Assembly: GCA_032622095.1 (NCBI GenBank)
Contig: CP136066.1
Coordinates: 58,186,609-58,250,608, forward strand
DNA length: 64,000 bases
Direction of reading: 5' to 3'
Source: Siphonodentalium dalli
Taxonomy: Eukaryota > Mollusca > Scaphopoda > Gadilida > Siphonodentaliidae
Shown: one piece after another, positions 11,710 through 23,105 of the stretch
How the letters are laid out: each line of letters opens with the position of its first letter
Numbering within the stretch: position 1 is the first letter of the stretch
Program-made: the position numbers and the translations under genes
The notes under the pieces: model-generated
What the model was told of the DNA's origin: nothing
Seen by the model: only the letters and a program-made list of their open reading frames with translations
The model's database searches: none

Positions 11710-13292
11710 TTAAAAGCCGACATAATTGTAGTGTTCAAAACAGATAATTATATTACCAGTACACTTAACAAGGGTTTCCACTAGGGACTGGGGGAAATGG
11801 TACCCCTAGCTGCTGTGGAAATTCTCAGTACCTCAACAAACGGTGTACGATCTAATAGTATTTAGGCCAACAAAAAAAAACGTCTCTGTTTCCGGTACCC
11901 GGCCTGGCTGAGATTTTCTTGCCGGCCTCAATTTTTTTTCTTCAGATGGCTAGTCAGTCTGCATGCACATTAACCTGTCCGTGTTTAATATTTCCCAATC
12001 CCAAAAGCATCAATAACATCATCAATAAAGACGCAAATGACGCATGGGTGAGTATATACGATCGCGCATTCCAGTATTCTAGATATAAATAAGAAACCCG
12101 CGGTTGGCGTTGCTACGCATCGAATAGCGTCGCGTATTTCAAACTATAAACTGGCGAGTTACATCGGAAATCCCACGTCGTTTATGGGCTGTGTTTGTAA
12201 AAAATTACAATGTATTATAGCGCCTCAAACTTAAATCCTTCACGGAATTGAGCGGTGTTCCCAGAAACGTAAACCTGGATGACGCAAATTCCTGGAATCG
12301 GGCTAATATAGAACGTATGACACCGCATTGAAATATACTATTAACACCGCCCGTCTACAGTTTATTTCTGAAACTGACACGATTGATTGTGTATTCGGGG
12401 ACTCGCGAGTAAAATTGTATATATACAATGTACCATGCACGAGAGACAACTATGTACGCGATAAAATCAAGCAGTGAAAACATGTGCGTTTTGGCGGGAA
12501 AATTACTGTCCGTGATTAAGCTATATTATATCATTTGCGGAGATCTTGAAATGAATACAAGGAGCAACATTCTGTACGCAATGCAAGGCCCATTTTAAAT
12601 ATATGCGGATCTCTATATATAAAGGGAACTTTACCACATTCCGCGTCGGATATATTTACATGACGTTTGCGAGCATAAAAGGCATGTACCGTACTTGCAT
12701 GTTGCCTATAAACGGACTTCTGATACTAAAAGTCTAAAATCGCTTGCTCAGAAGTTTTCACAAGTACATCATGGCACCCATTGCCAATGGGATGATGCCA
12801 GCTAGAATGCTTATGTGCATATGGCTGGCATAACGTTGTGATTTATAGTAGTTTGCCCTTCAACTGTAGTTTTTAAATGTCATTTCCGCGACCAGCTGAT
12901 ATTGCAGGAAATTCCTGCGGGAAATCATGCCAGGCAAACGTGTTTACGACCACAGTTATTGTCAACTCTCCCCAGAATTTCTCATAGCGAGAAACATGAT
13001 ACCTATATCAACCTGTACCTGTTTTATCCCCAGAACGTAACTTTTGGTGACAGACCAAATACCTGTATGTCGGCACCACTCTTCGTGTGATCCGACCATA
13101 GAAGCATGCGCAAAATTACGCAACGTACGTATAATCTTAAAGGCACTGTGTGTTGACATTCAGACTGGAGTCTTAGTTTCAATCACTGTCAGTTTCAAAC
13201 GGTATTTTCCGAAATATGGCGACACCGCTGTGCTTCATTCACAATTGTTGTAACAAGACTGAGCGGATATTGAAATTAGTGAAATCGTGTCC

Positions 13293-13392
13293 NNNNNNNN
13301 NNNNNNNNNNNNNNNNNNNNNNNNNNNNNNNNNNNNNNNNNNNNNNNNNNNNNNNNNNNNNNNNNNNNNNNNNNNNNNNNNNNNNNNNNNNN
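13293..13392. other. Assembly gap, 100 N
   Basis: Exactly 100 N, directly before a poly-G minisatellite, which suggests that the array could not be assembled through. The true length is unknown. Confidence 0.98.
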
Positions 13393-13970
13393 CTCAAATT
13401 TTCAATTAGTGGGGGGGGGGGGGGGGGTTCTTACTTTACAGGCCTATAGGGCAAGTTCTGCTAATATTTCAATTGGTGGGGGGGGGTTCTTACTTTACAG
13501 GCCTATAGTGTAAGTTCTGCTAAAATTTTCAATTGGTGGGGGGGGGGGGGTTCTTTACAGGCATATAGTGTAAGTTCTGCTCAAATTTTCAATTAGTGGG
13601 GGTTCTTACTTTATAGGCCTATAGGGTAAGTTCTGCTCAAATTTTCAATATGTGGGGTAGAGGTTTCTTACCTTACAGGCCTGTAGGGTAAGTTCTGCTC
13701 AAATTTTCAATATATGGGAGGGGGGTTCTTTACAGGCCTATATGGTAAGTTCTGCTCAAATTTTCAATATGTGGGGGGGGGGTTCTTTACATGCCTATAG
13801 GGTAAGTTCTGCTCAAATTTTCAATTGATGGGGGGGGGTTCTTACTTTACAGGGCCTATAAGGGGAAGTTCTGCTCAAACTTTCAATTTGTTTGGGGGGG
13901 GGAGTGGGGTTACTTCACATGCCTATAGGGTAAGTTCTGCTCCAATTTTCAATTGGTGGGTGTTCAACAT
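13393..13970. repeat. G-run minisatellite, about 58-bp unit, about 10 copies
   Basis: Each unit reads roughly 'ttctgctcaaattttcaat', then a run of 5-17 G, then 'ttcttactttacaggcct'. Only the length of the G run varies much. The runs of G on one strand could form quadruplexes (inference). Confidence 0.9.
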
Positions 13971-14427
13971 TGGATATTCTGTCAAATAAAATTATAAACT
14001 TAAACTACTTTGAACTCTATCATGTGATCACCGGTCGTTATATGTCAGAACACATGAATATATCTGAGAGCAATGTTGATCCCATAAACAATTTCCCTGT
14101 CTATTCAAAATGGTACTGCTATGAATGAGATCCAATACTTGGGCAGTTAGCAGGTATATGATATTCAAAACTCTTTAATACATGTTAATGCACTGTTTTA
14201 TCGCTTTCAAATGACTAATTTGAAGAAAAAAAAGTGTTAAAAAAAAAAAAAACCCTGCCTGCCTGCCTGGAAAAAGTTCCCCATGTTATCGGAAACAGAC
14301 ATGTTTTTTTTTTTGGCCTTATACCGATAGTAACTCAGTTGATTATTTATATCCAAGTTCTAAATATCTACGGTAATATAAGTAGCCACTCCATCGCTGA
14401 ATAAAGGCTCTGTTTCAGTTACTGTAA

Positions 14428-15553
14428 TCTATTATATATTTTGGAAGATCTGTCTGTATCTGTGGTCTGTGTATCTGTGGTCTGTGTGTTCGCGATGAAC
14501 TCGAAAACGGCCGACCCGATTTCGATGAAACTTCGTATGTGAGGGTACTATCGGTCGTGAAGTGGCATAGGCATATTAATTTTCAGATCCGAGGTCAACT
14601 TTTCACGTGCCGAGGTCAAATCTGTTTTTACGCCGTTTTGCGCTAATATATTTCAGTTCGGTGCTCACAAATCGATTCGATATAGCGCGAATAATAAATT
14701 GCCAGTCATATAATTTGCACTGTTAGAATCTGTGGCGCTTCATCTTTCCAATGATGTATCACACGCCTGTGTACGTTTAAAGTTTCTACCTTAATTATCG
14801 GGAAGAATGCAGGACCATGCTTTGCTCATCGAAAAACATTCAGTAAATATATTACGCCGTCAACAGATCGTGACGTGATCGCGTTTAACTCTTAACCGGC
14901 CGATGTCGCGTTAACTCATCACCGGCCGAGGTATCCGCAAATGACATTGGGCAATATATATATCTCGGAAACGGGTGGAGCCATCGACTTGAAATTTGGT
15001 ATGTGAATGTATCTTGCCCCGGATACAAATTTTATCGGGTCGCCGAGCCCGTGCGACGCCAGCTTCGTGCATGCGCAGACCCAGATCTCGGAAACGGGTG
15101 GAGCTATCGAATTGAAATTTGGTTTTCGATTAGCCCGGACGAAGTCGGGTCACCTTCTAGTATATATATATTATGTTGCATTCCATATGTGTATGCATAT
15201 ATGTGGATGGTGGTAGAAAATACAGTTTTTCAGTGCTCCCCGAACTATAGGCTCATGTAGCGTACAGTGAAAAGGGGTCGCAGACCCCTCTGCCAAATGG
15301 AGTCTGTTTCAGTTAGTAAATACAATAATAAAGTAATATGTTGCTTGTGTTGCGTTCCAAATGTGCATACTTATATGTGGGGTAGGTGGGGTACAGAATA
15401 CAGTTTTAGTTCAATAAAGTGTTCCCACGCGCCTCTGGAGAAAGAGAAGCCTGACCAATCCATTGCTGATATAGAAATGATAATATGACCGCAGATACAA
15501 GAAAGTAACAAAGAACATTGATATACCCGTCATTTTGACGGGCAATCCCCTAG
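14428..15553 (+). mobile_element. Helitron-like element with TC ... hairpin ... CTAG ends
   Basis: The 5' end is TC after an A (14427|14428). The 3' end is CTAG at 15550-15553 before a T, preceded by the hairpin CCCGTC-ATTTT-GACGGG at 15526-15542. Insertion between A and T, a TC start, a CTRR end and a hairpin a few bases upstream are the canonical Helitron signs. The body holds repeated 'ctcggaaacgggtggag' phrases (14965, 15086) and two copies of a 'tgttgc.ttcca.atgtg.at' block (15172 and 15346). No Rep/helicase frame is present, so it is non-autonomous. Confidence 0.65.
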
Positions 15554-16255
15554 TTAATATATAAGAATGACGGATGAAAATATGTCACGCTATTATAGAG
15601 TGATTGGTGTCATTTATAGCCGAAGTGTGTCTGGTCAGTCGGGTCAGCTCCAAATTTTTGTTTCAAACATTTGAGTAATGTTATGGATTGATGTTTAAAT
15701 AATCTAAGGATATGCTTATGTTGAAATTATATTTTAGAAACAGACATTCATATAACGCACGAACATCATGCAGATTATAGAAAATTGACGTATATCTTAA
15801 TTTTGTTGAACAATCATAATATAAGTTAATTGCAACTTTGAAATGTGCATATATCGCACCTTATTTTTTTTTTATTGATGTAATTGACATGTAAAAAACA
15901 TATCTGTATCGCAACAAATATATACTATATACTATGTTTTCATTAGGCAGTAATATAATTTTAGATGGAATTTTCAAAATTGTTTTTACTTCTATTAAAA
16001 TATTGTATTTGTGGTTGCAGATGAATCTCAGGAATAAATCTGTTCTGTTCTGAGAGTCGCACGGCCAGGTGAAAATGTGATGTCAACATGATGGCGCAGA
16101 AGTTGTCTTGACTTTTGCCAGCAACGCCGATAGTATCAATGTTGTCATGTACAATTTTGTGCAACATTGTGTCGCAGTGCCATGAGCCACGGGGGATAGC
16201 ATTTTCGTGTCCCTACTTGGAACTCAGATCGCTCCGGAGCATATTCTGGTGCATA
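15554..16255. other. No gene or recognised repeat
   Basis: AT-rich unassigned sequence. The minus-strand open frame at 15961-16167 has no recognisable domain. Confidence 0.3.
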
Positions 16256-16739
16256 CTCTCGTGTCTGGAATAAACATGCATGCACGTTTATTAAATTTTA
16301 GATGATTTTCCACCCTGCACAATGCTTACTCCAGTCTGCACGTTTATTTAACTTTGTGTATTGTATTTTTGGAAGACAGGTCTTGACAGGCTAATTTTGT
16401 TTCCCCCCCCCCCCCCCCAACAAATCTTGATCGAATGTTGTTTATAAAATCCAGTTAAGTGTCAATACACTAGTAATATTGTTGACGGGGAGTCGCATGT
16501 TGGGTGGGAATTTAATTACTGGTATATAAGAAGCAGTAATACCACAGTAGTACTAGACTACCAGTACCACCTTGAAACAGAACCTCTGTTTTCAAAAGCA
16601 TATTAGGACTAGTATTTACTATTATCCATCCCAACTCTATTTGGTCAGGTACCCATTCAACACAACTGGTAAAGTGCAAGACTGTATTTTGATGAAAATA
16701 TCCACCCTGCACTTATAATCCAGTCTGCACTTATTTTAA

Positions 16740-16801
16740 CCCTTTACCCAACAAAACGGCCAAAACCGGCCAAATAAAGCTTCAACAGCCAAAAATATCT
16801 T
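16740..16801. mobile_element. piggyBac-like MITE type B, left-end fragment
   Basis: TTAA followed by CCCTTTACCCAACAAAACGG and then 'aaataaagcttcaacagcc', identical in kind to the first 60 bp of the copies at 40929 and 42771. It stops abruptly at the minisatellite. Confidence 0.8.
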
Positions 16802-16886
16802 CACCCTGCACTTATATTCCACCCTGCACTTATATTCCACCCTGCACTTATATTCCACCCTGCACTTATATTCCACCCTGCACTTA

Positions 16887-17289
16887 GGCCAACAAAAAAA
16901 AACTTCTTTGTTTCCGATACCCTGCCTGGCTGAGATTTTCTAGCCTGCCTCAATTTTTTTTTCAATTTTCTCCAGAAGGCTAGTCAAAAGTTACCTGTTA
17001 CAGTGTCAATGTGAATATTTATTGTTTTTTCCCCAATCCCGAAAGCAAAAATAAGTCAGTTATTGGTAGAGATCATACTGCAGAGTGAATGAATTCAAGG
17101 GACAGCATGTTTTTACCCAGTGATTGGCTCATTTTCAATGCACATTGATCTACCATATTCCATGGGACTGTAACTACACTATTATATCACTTACGGCTGA
17201 AAGGTTTTAAAAAAAAAAAAAATCCCTGCTTGCCTGTCTGGAAAATTATCCCATTGTTATCGGAAACAAAGAAGTTTTTTGTTTTGGCC
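16887..17289. mobile_element. PIF/Harbinger-like MITE
   Basis: It is flanked by TTA (16884-16886, 17290-17292) with ends GGCCAACAAAAAAAAACTTC and its near complement, and a long subterminal match (tttccgata / tatcggaaa). At 403 bp it is probably near full length for this non-coding family. It is inserted within an 18-bp minisatellite unit. Confidence 0.8.
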
Positions 17290-17588
17290 TTATATTCCAG
17301 ACTGCACTTATATTTCAGACTGCACTTTTATTCCAGACACGAGAGACTATTCTGGGTATATTGTCAGATATAAAACTAGTTTTCTGTCAGAAACTTCAGG
17401 AACTGGATACAAAGGTATTGAGAATTGAGGTATTGAGCTTTGATGGGTGGGTTCCTAGACTTGAATCATATATTTTTTACCCCCCTAAGCCAAAGAAATA
17501 GTAAATTATGAGCGTCTTACCGGATTGAGTATCTTTAATGGTTACAGAGCCATAAATGGTTCAAGGACAATGTTTATTTTATACTAAC

Positions 17589-17746
17589 CTCTAACAGCGA
17601 GGCTGACTGTTTGACTGAATGTGGTTAAAACACCATTTTCTTCTTTGGCATGCCCCTCCTTGGCCAAACTGGCCATACACTGATAAGTCCCTTCATCTTG
17701 CTTCGTGATGTCTTTTATATAGAATACATTGTCATACTTTTTGGCA
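17589..17746 (-). CDS. IgSF gene, exon 4: second half of an Ig domain
   Basis: Read on the minus strand, the exon follows a strong acceptor (pyrimidine tract ending TTTTTCAG) and ends at GAG|GTTAGT. It enters in phase 2, matching exon 3, and leaves in phase 1. The translation contains YIKDITKQDEGTYQCMAS, the D-x-G-x-Y-x-C signature of the F strand of an Ig domain, then a G-strand-like TVSLAV. With exon 3 it completes one Ig domain whose cysteines are FQC (exon 3) and YQC (here). A MITE-A copy ends 14 bp upstream of the exon. The next exon was not found in 1-17588; it may be diverged or lie beyond the window. Confidence 0.82.
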
Positions 17747-17759
17747 CTGAAAAAGAAAG

Positions 17760-17872
17760 TACAGTAATGCCCTAAATAATTGACTCCTTAACCACAGCAG
17801 AAATATGGGTAATTTTTCAGGATTTAGTCGGAAATATGGCTTGTTGCCATTCATCGGAAAGCTCTCAGTGCT
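17760..17872. mobile_element. MITE-A half copy against the exon 4 acceptor
   Basis: One arm only, from TACAGTAATGCCC to the hinge at about 17870. Its outer end lies 14 bp from the first base of Ig exon 4, so the intron tail (branch-point region, minus strand) is made of this element. Confidence 0.85.
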
Positions 17873-17922
17873 GTAATAATGTTGAGGGCATACAGTAATG
17901 CCCTAATTAATCGAGTCTTTAA

Positions 17923-19606
17923 CCCTTTGAGTGTCAGTGGCCGATCTCATCGGCCCTAAACCTACAAAATAAGTCTGTTAAAGAATATAAGAATAAATTA
18001 TTAAAATAGTAAAAAAAATTGTAAAAAAAAATAAAAAATAATTAGGCCAATGCATTCTCTTATATATGTGAGGCAACCTATTGTCGACTCGCCTATATAA
18101 GAGAATGCATTGGCACAGGGTATATGAGTCAGGGTTTCTGTTAGTACGGCTCAGCGTCCGTAGGACGGCCTCATTCCCCTCGCATATTATCTGTTTGGTT
18201 CATACATATACCAAATGTCAGTCGCAATGTCGTAAACAATTCCGGTTACAACGGGAGTTCGGGTGTTAAATAGAATACTGGTGAAAAAGCGGGTCAAATA
18301 GCGACGTTAGATACAGCGTAATGCATGTCGCGGTAACATAAAAAAATGTCGGACTGCTGAATATGCATATTTTTGTGTACGGGATGAAACTACTCATGCT
18401 CGAAAATCCCGTGATATCGTAGGATTACATAATTTGATCAAAGAACGCCGAATTTCTTAGTCGGGACATTTTTATGCACGGGATTTTCATGAATGAAACT
18501 GCTCCTCTCCGAGATCCCGTGCTATCGTACGGTGGTACATAATAAATGGGTCCCCCTGCAGAGTCCATGAGGTATAGAACGGAGTTTTAGCCAACGTTTT
18601 ATAAAATATAATTTGGCGGGAGATGTGAACACGTGCGTCGTTGATTGTGCTTGGGGACAACGCAACTATTATTTACCGTCCTTTGACATTATCTCCATAT
18701 TGGGGAGGGGGTACGTATGTGTTTGTCTTTATCACCCATGTATGTAATATGGTTCAAATGAATGGTGTTGTTAACTTGTCACTATGAATTCCCACTATAA
18801 AGACTGATTTCGGGACAGGTTCCGTTTTACTGTGAAATAAATCACGTTGGGATTTTGTTGACTATGCGCATAATAAGCAATTGCGGTCGTCAGTTTATGG
18901 ACTAATATATAGAGACTAGTGAACAAGCTACGCGTTCCGAGTGAAAGATGTCCCTACCCACAGGTATTAGGCACAATTTTTGTTTTTAAATTTAATAAAA
19001 ATCTTTTTATTAATTTTTTTTGGTGCCAAATACCTGTGTCGCTACCATTCGTATTTTGCCGCTATAAATAGCTCCTGCAGTATGACGTCACAGCGCACAA
19101 ATAGTTTTACGATTGACAGCGTATATCATGTCAGTTTCATTTTCACAGAAGCTGCTTGCAATTCTAGGAAATACTTTATTCAATTCTCCTTGCTATCTAT
19201 TATTGGTCAATGCATAGATGTTTTGTAGTGTTTAGATTCATCGGAATCTTATTGTATAAATTTGTAAACAATAACTAGTAGCTTGTTCATTTATATATAA
19301 TCTTCAATCAGACGGCAGTCTTATGTGCGTAATTAGTTGATTGATTATCTGGATACCATCAACAGAATTAATGCACCCACGGAAATGATTGACTTGCGTA
19401 ATATATACGTAGCTTTGGTTGCTTTGTGAGACTCTTATGTGCAAGGAAATTGCTACTTTTCAGTGTCAAATAACAAAATTTTCGCCCGACGGGACGAACC
19501 ATGGTCGTCCCGTCGCGTTATGTGTTTCCCCAATACGGACTCATTAATTTTCCCCTCGCGGAAACCCTGATGAGTTGATACAAAAATCGACCTGGCACTC
19601 AAAGGG
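17923..19606. mobile_element. piggyBac-like TTAA element, type C, 1684 bp with a nested insertion
   Basis: Ends CCCTTTGAGTGTCAG and CTGGCACTCAAAGGG are inverted with one mismatch and flanked by TTAA (17919-17922, 19607-19610). It holds the shared palindrome at about 18043-18117. A shorter relative without the nested block is at 45929-46397. No transposase frame was found. Confidence 0.85.
18130..19569. mobile_element. Nested element with CAGGGTTTC ends, 1440 bp
   Basis: Begins CAGGGTTTC and ends GAAACCCTG. The flanks repeat ATGAGT (18124-18129 and 19570-19575). The uninserted relative at 45929-46397 reads through this point (complement of 'gtatgaacccatatacc'), which confirms that the block is an insertion. 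Inside, two similar stretches (about 18373-18440 and 18475-18545, 'gatgaaact.ct', 'cccgtg.tatcgta') are an old direct duplication. The class is unsure: the ends look hAT-like but the duplication seems to be 6 bp. Confidence 0.6.
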
Positions 19607-19784
19607 TTAACCACAGCAGAATTATGGGTAACTTTTCAGGATTTAGTTGGAAAAATGGCTTGTTGCCATTCATCAGAAAGCTCCCGGGCCATTCATCGGA
19701 CAACAAGCCATATTTCCGACTAAATCCTGAAAAGTTACCCATAATTCTGCTGTGGTTAAAGACTCGATTAATTAGGGCATTATT

Positions 19785-21231
19785 ATCTTATTATCTGAAC
19801 ATTTCCTATAAGATAACTAGTCATCAATGTTTTAGTATAGAGAGGGTTGAACTTATTATCTGAACATTTCCTATGCGATAACTACTCATCAATGATGCAT
19901 TAGTATAGAGAGGGTTGAACTTATTATCTGAACATTTCCTATGGGATAACTAATTACCAATGATGCTTTAGTGTAGAAAGGGTTAAACTTATTATCTGAA
20001 CATTTCCTATGGGATAACTACTCATCAATGATAATTTTATATAAACAGGGTTAAACTTATTATTTGAACATTTCCTGAGACAACTACTCACCAATGATGC
20101 TTTAGTATAGAAAGGGTTAAACTTACTATCTGAACATTTCCTATGGGATAACTACTCATCAATGATGCTTTAGAATAGAAAGGGTGAAACTTATTATCTG
20201 AACATTTCCTATGGGATAACTACTCATCAATGATGCTTTTATATAGAGAGGGTGAAACTTATTATCTGAACATTTCCTATTGGATAACTACTCATCAATG
20301 ATACTTTTATATAGAAAGGGTTAAACTTATTATCTGAACATTTCCTATGGGATAACTACTCATCAATGATGCTTTAGAATAGAAAGGGTTAAACTTATTA
20401 TCTGAACACTATGGGATAACTACTCATCAATGATGCTTTAGTATAGACAGGATTAAACTTATTATCTGAACATTTCCTATGAAACAACTACTCATCAATG
20501 ATGCTTTAGTATGGTTAAACTTATTATCTGAACATTTCATACGGGATAACTACTCATCAATGATGATTTAGTATAGACAGGGTTAAACTTATTATCTGAA
20601 CATTTCATAAGGGATAACTACTCATCAATGATGCTTTAGTATAGAAAGGTTTAAACATATTATCTGAACATTTCCTATGAGACAACTACTCATCAATGAT
20701 AATTTTATATAGAAAGGGTTAAACTTATTATCTGAACATTTCCTATGAGATAACTACTCATTAATTATGCTTTAGTATAGAAAGGTTTAAACTTATTATC
20801 TGAACATTTCCTATGAGACAACTACTCATCAATGATACTTTATATAGAAAGGGTTAAACTTATTATTTGAACATTTCCTATGAGATAACTACTCATAAAT
20901 TATGCTTTAGTATAGAAAGGTTTAAACTTATTATCTGAACATTTCCTATGAGATAACTACGCATCAATGACACTTTAGTATAGAAAGGTTTAAACTTATT
21001 ATCTGAACATTTCCTATGGGATAACTACTCATCAATGATGCTTTAGTATAGACAGGGTTAAACTTATTATCTGAACATTTCCTATGAGACAACTACTCAT
21101 CAATGATGCTTTAGTATAGAAAGGGTTAAACTTATTATCTGAACATTTCCTATGGAATAACTACTCATCAATGATGCTTTTATATAGAAAGGGTTAAACT
21201 TGTTATCTGAACATTTCCTATGGGATAACTA
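19785..21231. repeat. 68-bp minisatellite, about 21 copies
   Basis: The unit contains 'cttattatctgaacatttcc', 'ataactactcatcaatgatg' and 'agaaagggttaa'. Spacing is 67-69 bp through most of the array, with a few short units. It starts directly at the end of a MITE-A copy and is broken near its right end by another. It lies in intron 3 of the IgSF gene. Confidence 0.93.
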
Positions 21232-21335
21232 CACCAATGCCCTAAATAATTGACTCCTTAACCACAGCCAAATTATGGCATAATTCTTCTGTGGTTAAGG
21301 TCTTAAGGAGTCGCTTATTTAGGGTATTACTCTAC
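21232..21335. mobile_element. MITE-A remnant within the minisatellite
   Basis: Short arms 'atgccctaaataattgactc' and 'gagtcgcttatttagggtat' with most of the inner arms deleted. A partial minisatellite unit (ctcatcaatgatgctttac) follows, so it went into the array. Confidence 0.75.
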
Positions 21336-21585
21336 TCATCAATGATGCTTTACGACGACATCATTTTTATAAAAATTTCAAGACTACAAACTAAAACAGA
21401 CGTAACCGAAGATTGGGAAAAAATATTATAGGCACCTGTTTATAGTAGATGTAGTTGTATATGGATAGTGAGTGACCAGGTTCCGGGCTGGACCGAAATG
21501 TATGTTTGCCAGATAATTTGCCAAATGAAATTTTTTTTTTGCCAAATTCTGCTACCCCTGATAGTACCATTTTCTGCAACATTAA

Positions 21586-21815
21586 AGGGGTACTGTGCAC
21601 TAAATCCGGCCATTTTTGGGACCATCTCCTTTTAATCTCAACAGAATATATGCAACAAATGAATTAATTACCATGTTGTTTGTATCATTCATACAGCACA
21701 TGAATGTATTTTGCACTAAATCTATGGCTCAAATTCATTCATTTGTTGCATATATTCTGTTGAGTATAACAGGAGATGGTCCCAAAAATGGCCGGATTTA
21801 GCGTAGAGTACCCCT
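21586..21815. mobile_element. TTAA MITE with AGGGGTACT ends
   Basis: TTAA at 21582-21585 and 21816-21819, ends AGGGGTACT and AGTACCCCT, and about 75 bp of near-perfect inverted repeat (CCGGCCATTTTTGGGACCAT and complement; tatatgcaacaaatgaat and complement). It is 230 bp and non-coding. A matching right end (GTACCCCTTTAA) lies at about 30800-30811. Confidence 0.85.
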
Positions 21816-22355
21816 TTAAGTTTTATGTTTCGACACTTGCGGTTTTAACGACTTTTGATAATGATAGGAAAGCAGTTAGTTAATAATTATACTGGCATCT
21901 CTATTGTGGTTTATTATACAACGATAAACCAATCACCGAACAATAAAATGGTAGCAGGGTTGCTTCATCAAAAGGGCACACCACAAATGGATTATCTATG
22001 TAAACACCACCACACTAAATACGGGTTATCCCTCCACCAATCGATACTAATAACTACCAGATTAACTGCATCTTAATAGGTGTTAACTTTTCCTAAACCA
22101 TATACATGTAACACACCACTAATATAATTATATTGATTATATAATAATATAAGATTTTCCTGAAATGAATGGTATTGCTGGCCAATATTTGTCAACTGTC
22201 TTGAGGAATTAAAAAGTGACTTGCCAAATGAAAATATCTTTTGCCAAATGTGAATTATTTTTGCCATTGGCAAATTTGACAAGTGGCAGCTCGAACCCTG
22301 ATATTGACTTTTACATTTGAAAAGAGGAATAATCCAAAATCATATTTCACCAAAA

Positions 22356-22530
22356 ACATTGCTGCACACGAATTGAAACATTGCTACACATGAATTGAAA
22401 CATTGCTGCACATGAATTGAAACATTGCTGCACATAAATTGAAACATTGCTGCACACAAATTGAAACATTGCTACACATGAATTGAAACATTGCTGCACA
22501 TGTATTGAAACATTGCTGCACATAAATTGA
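22356..22530. repeat. 22-bp minisatellite, about 8 copies
   Basis: Units of 'gaaacattgctgcacatgaa' plus tt, with small changes (ctacacatg, cacataaatt). The minus-strand frame with repeated FQFMCSNVSI is this array, not a gene. Confidence 0.92.
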
Positions 22531-22536
22531 TTTTCT

Positions 22537-22816
22537 AGGGCTGCAACGATACACTTGATCACGATATGATACGATTCACGATACATGAATTATCAGAAAC
22601 AAGTTTATAACTGGAGGTAGAGTTCACATGAAACTAAAATGGAGTTTAATTGTTGGCTAGATGAGTCAAATATACATAGTATATATGTAAACTTGAGAGA
22701 TAATTGCAGGATTAGATTTTTGACACTACCCCATCTTCAGACATTACTTAATATCCTGTATCGCGATACACATGGCACGATATGATATGCGTATCGTTTG
22801 AAAGTGTATCGCCCTA
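22537..22816. mobile_element. Possible hAT-like element with TAGGGC ends
   Basis: Starts TAGGGCTGCAACGATACACT and ends GTGTATCGCCCTA, with inner CGATAC repeats on both sides. The ends resemble hAT, but no 8-bp flanking duplication is visible. A related motif (cgtagcagccct) lies at 25747-25758, so borders are doubtful. Confidence 0.4.
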
Positions 22817-22894
22817 TTGGTATCATACATGTTCGTTATGAAACACATGTCTCAATTCATGCGAATGTTCAATTATGATGGCACATAAGGAAGT

Positions 22895-23105
22895 TACAGT
22901 AATGCCCTAAATAATTGACTCCTTAACCACAGCAGAATTATGGGTAATTTTTCAGGGTTTAGTTGGAATATGTTGCCATTAAACGGAAAGCTCTCACTGA
23001 GAGCTTTCCGATGAATGGCAACAAGCCATATTTCCGACAAAATCCTGAAAAATTACCCATAATTCTGATGTGGTTAAGGAGTCGATTATTTAGAGCATTA
23101 CTGTA
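22895..23105. mobile_element. MITE-A copy, full foldback
   Basis: Both arms with hinge CTCTCACTGAGAG. The left arm has a short deletion near 'tggaatatgttgcc'. TA on both sides. Confidence 0.88.

Larger units (their letters stand above)
11865..14318. mobile_element. PIF/Harbinger-like element, expanded, containing the gap
   Basis: The ends are GGCCAACAAAAAAAAACGTC and the complement-like GACATGTTTTTTTTTTGGCC, with TTA at 11862-11864 and 14319-14321. TTA duplication and GGCC ends fit PIF/Harbinger. The subterminal parts match the 403-bp copy at 16887-17289 ('cctggctgagattttct', 'tatcggaaaca'), so about 2 kb of different sequence lies inside this copy, including the G-rich minisatellite and the N gap. 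No transposase frame is seen. Confidence 0.65.
16256..17345. mobile_element. Composite inverted-repeat element with 18-bp minisatellite core
   Basis: The ends are CTCTCGTGTCTGGAATAAA and its complement TTTATTCCAGACACGAGAG. The inside is a decayed array of about 18-bp units (tattccaccctgcactta, clearest at 16800-16890), with a 16-C run at 16403-16418. A piggyBac-like fragment and a Harbinger-like MITE have inserted in it. It resembles the TTATTTGGA-type element at 51628-52064 in layout. Confidence 0.6.
17891..19785. mobile_element. MITE-A copy split by a TTAA element
   Basis: The outer left arm (TACAGTAATGCCCTAATTAA...GAGTCT) is at 17891-17922 and the rest of the element, starting CCACAGCAG, at 19607-19785. 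The break is exactly at the TTAA within 'ctTTAAccacag', where a piggyBac-like element sits. Joined, the outer arms are exact complements (GAGTCTTTAACC / GGTTAAAGACTC), a variant not seen in other copies. Confidence 0.88.

Noticed and set aside
19785-21231. CRISPR-like regular repeats
   Set aside because: A eukaryotic context, and the whole 68-bp unit is repeated with no unique spacers; it is a minisatellite. The same holds for the 22-, 44- and 53-bp arrays.
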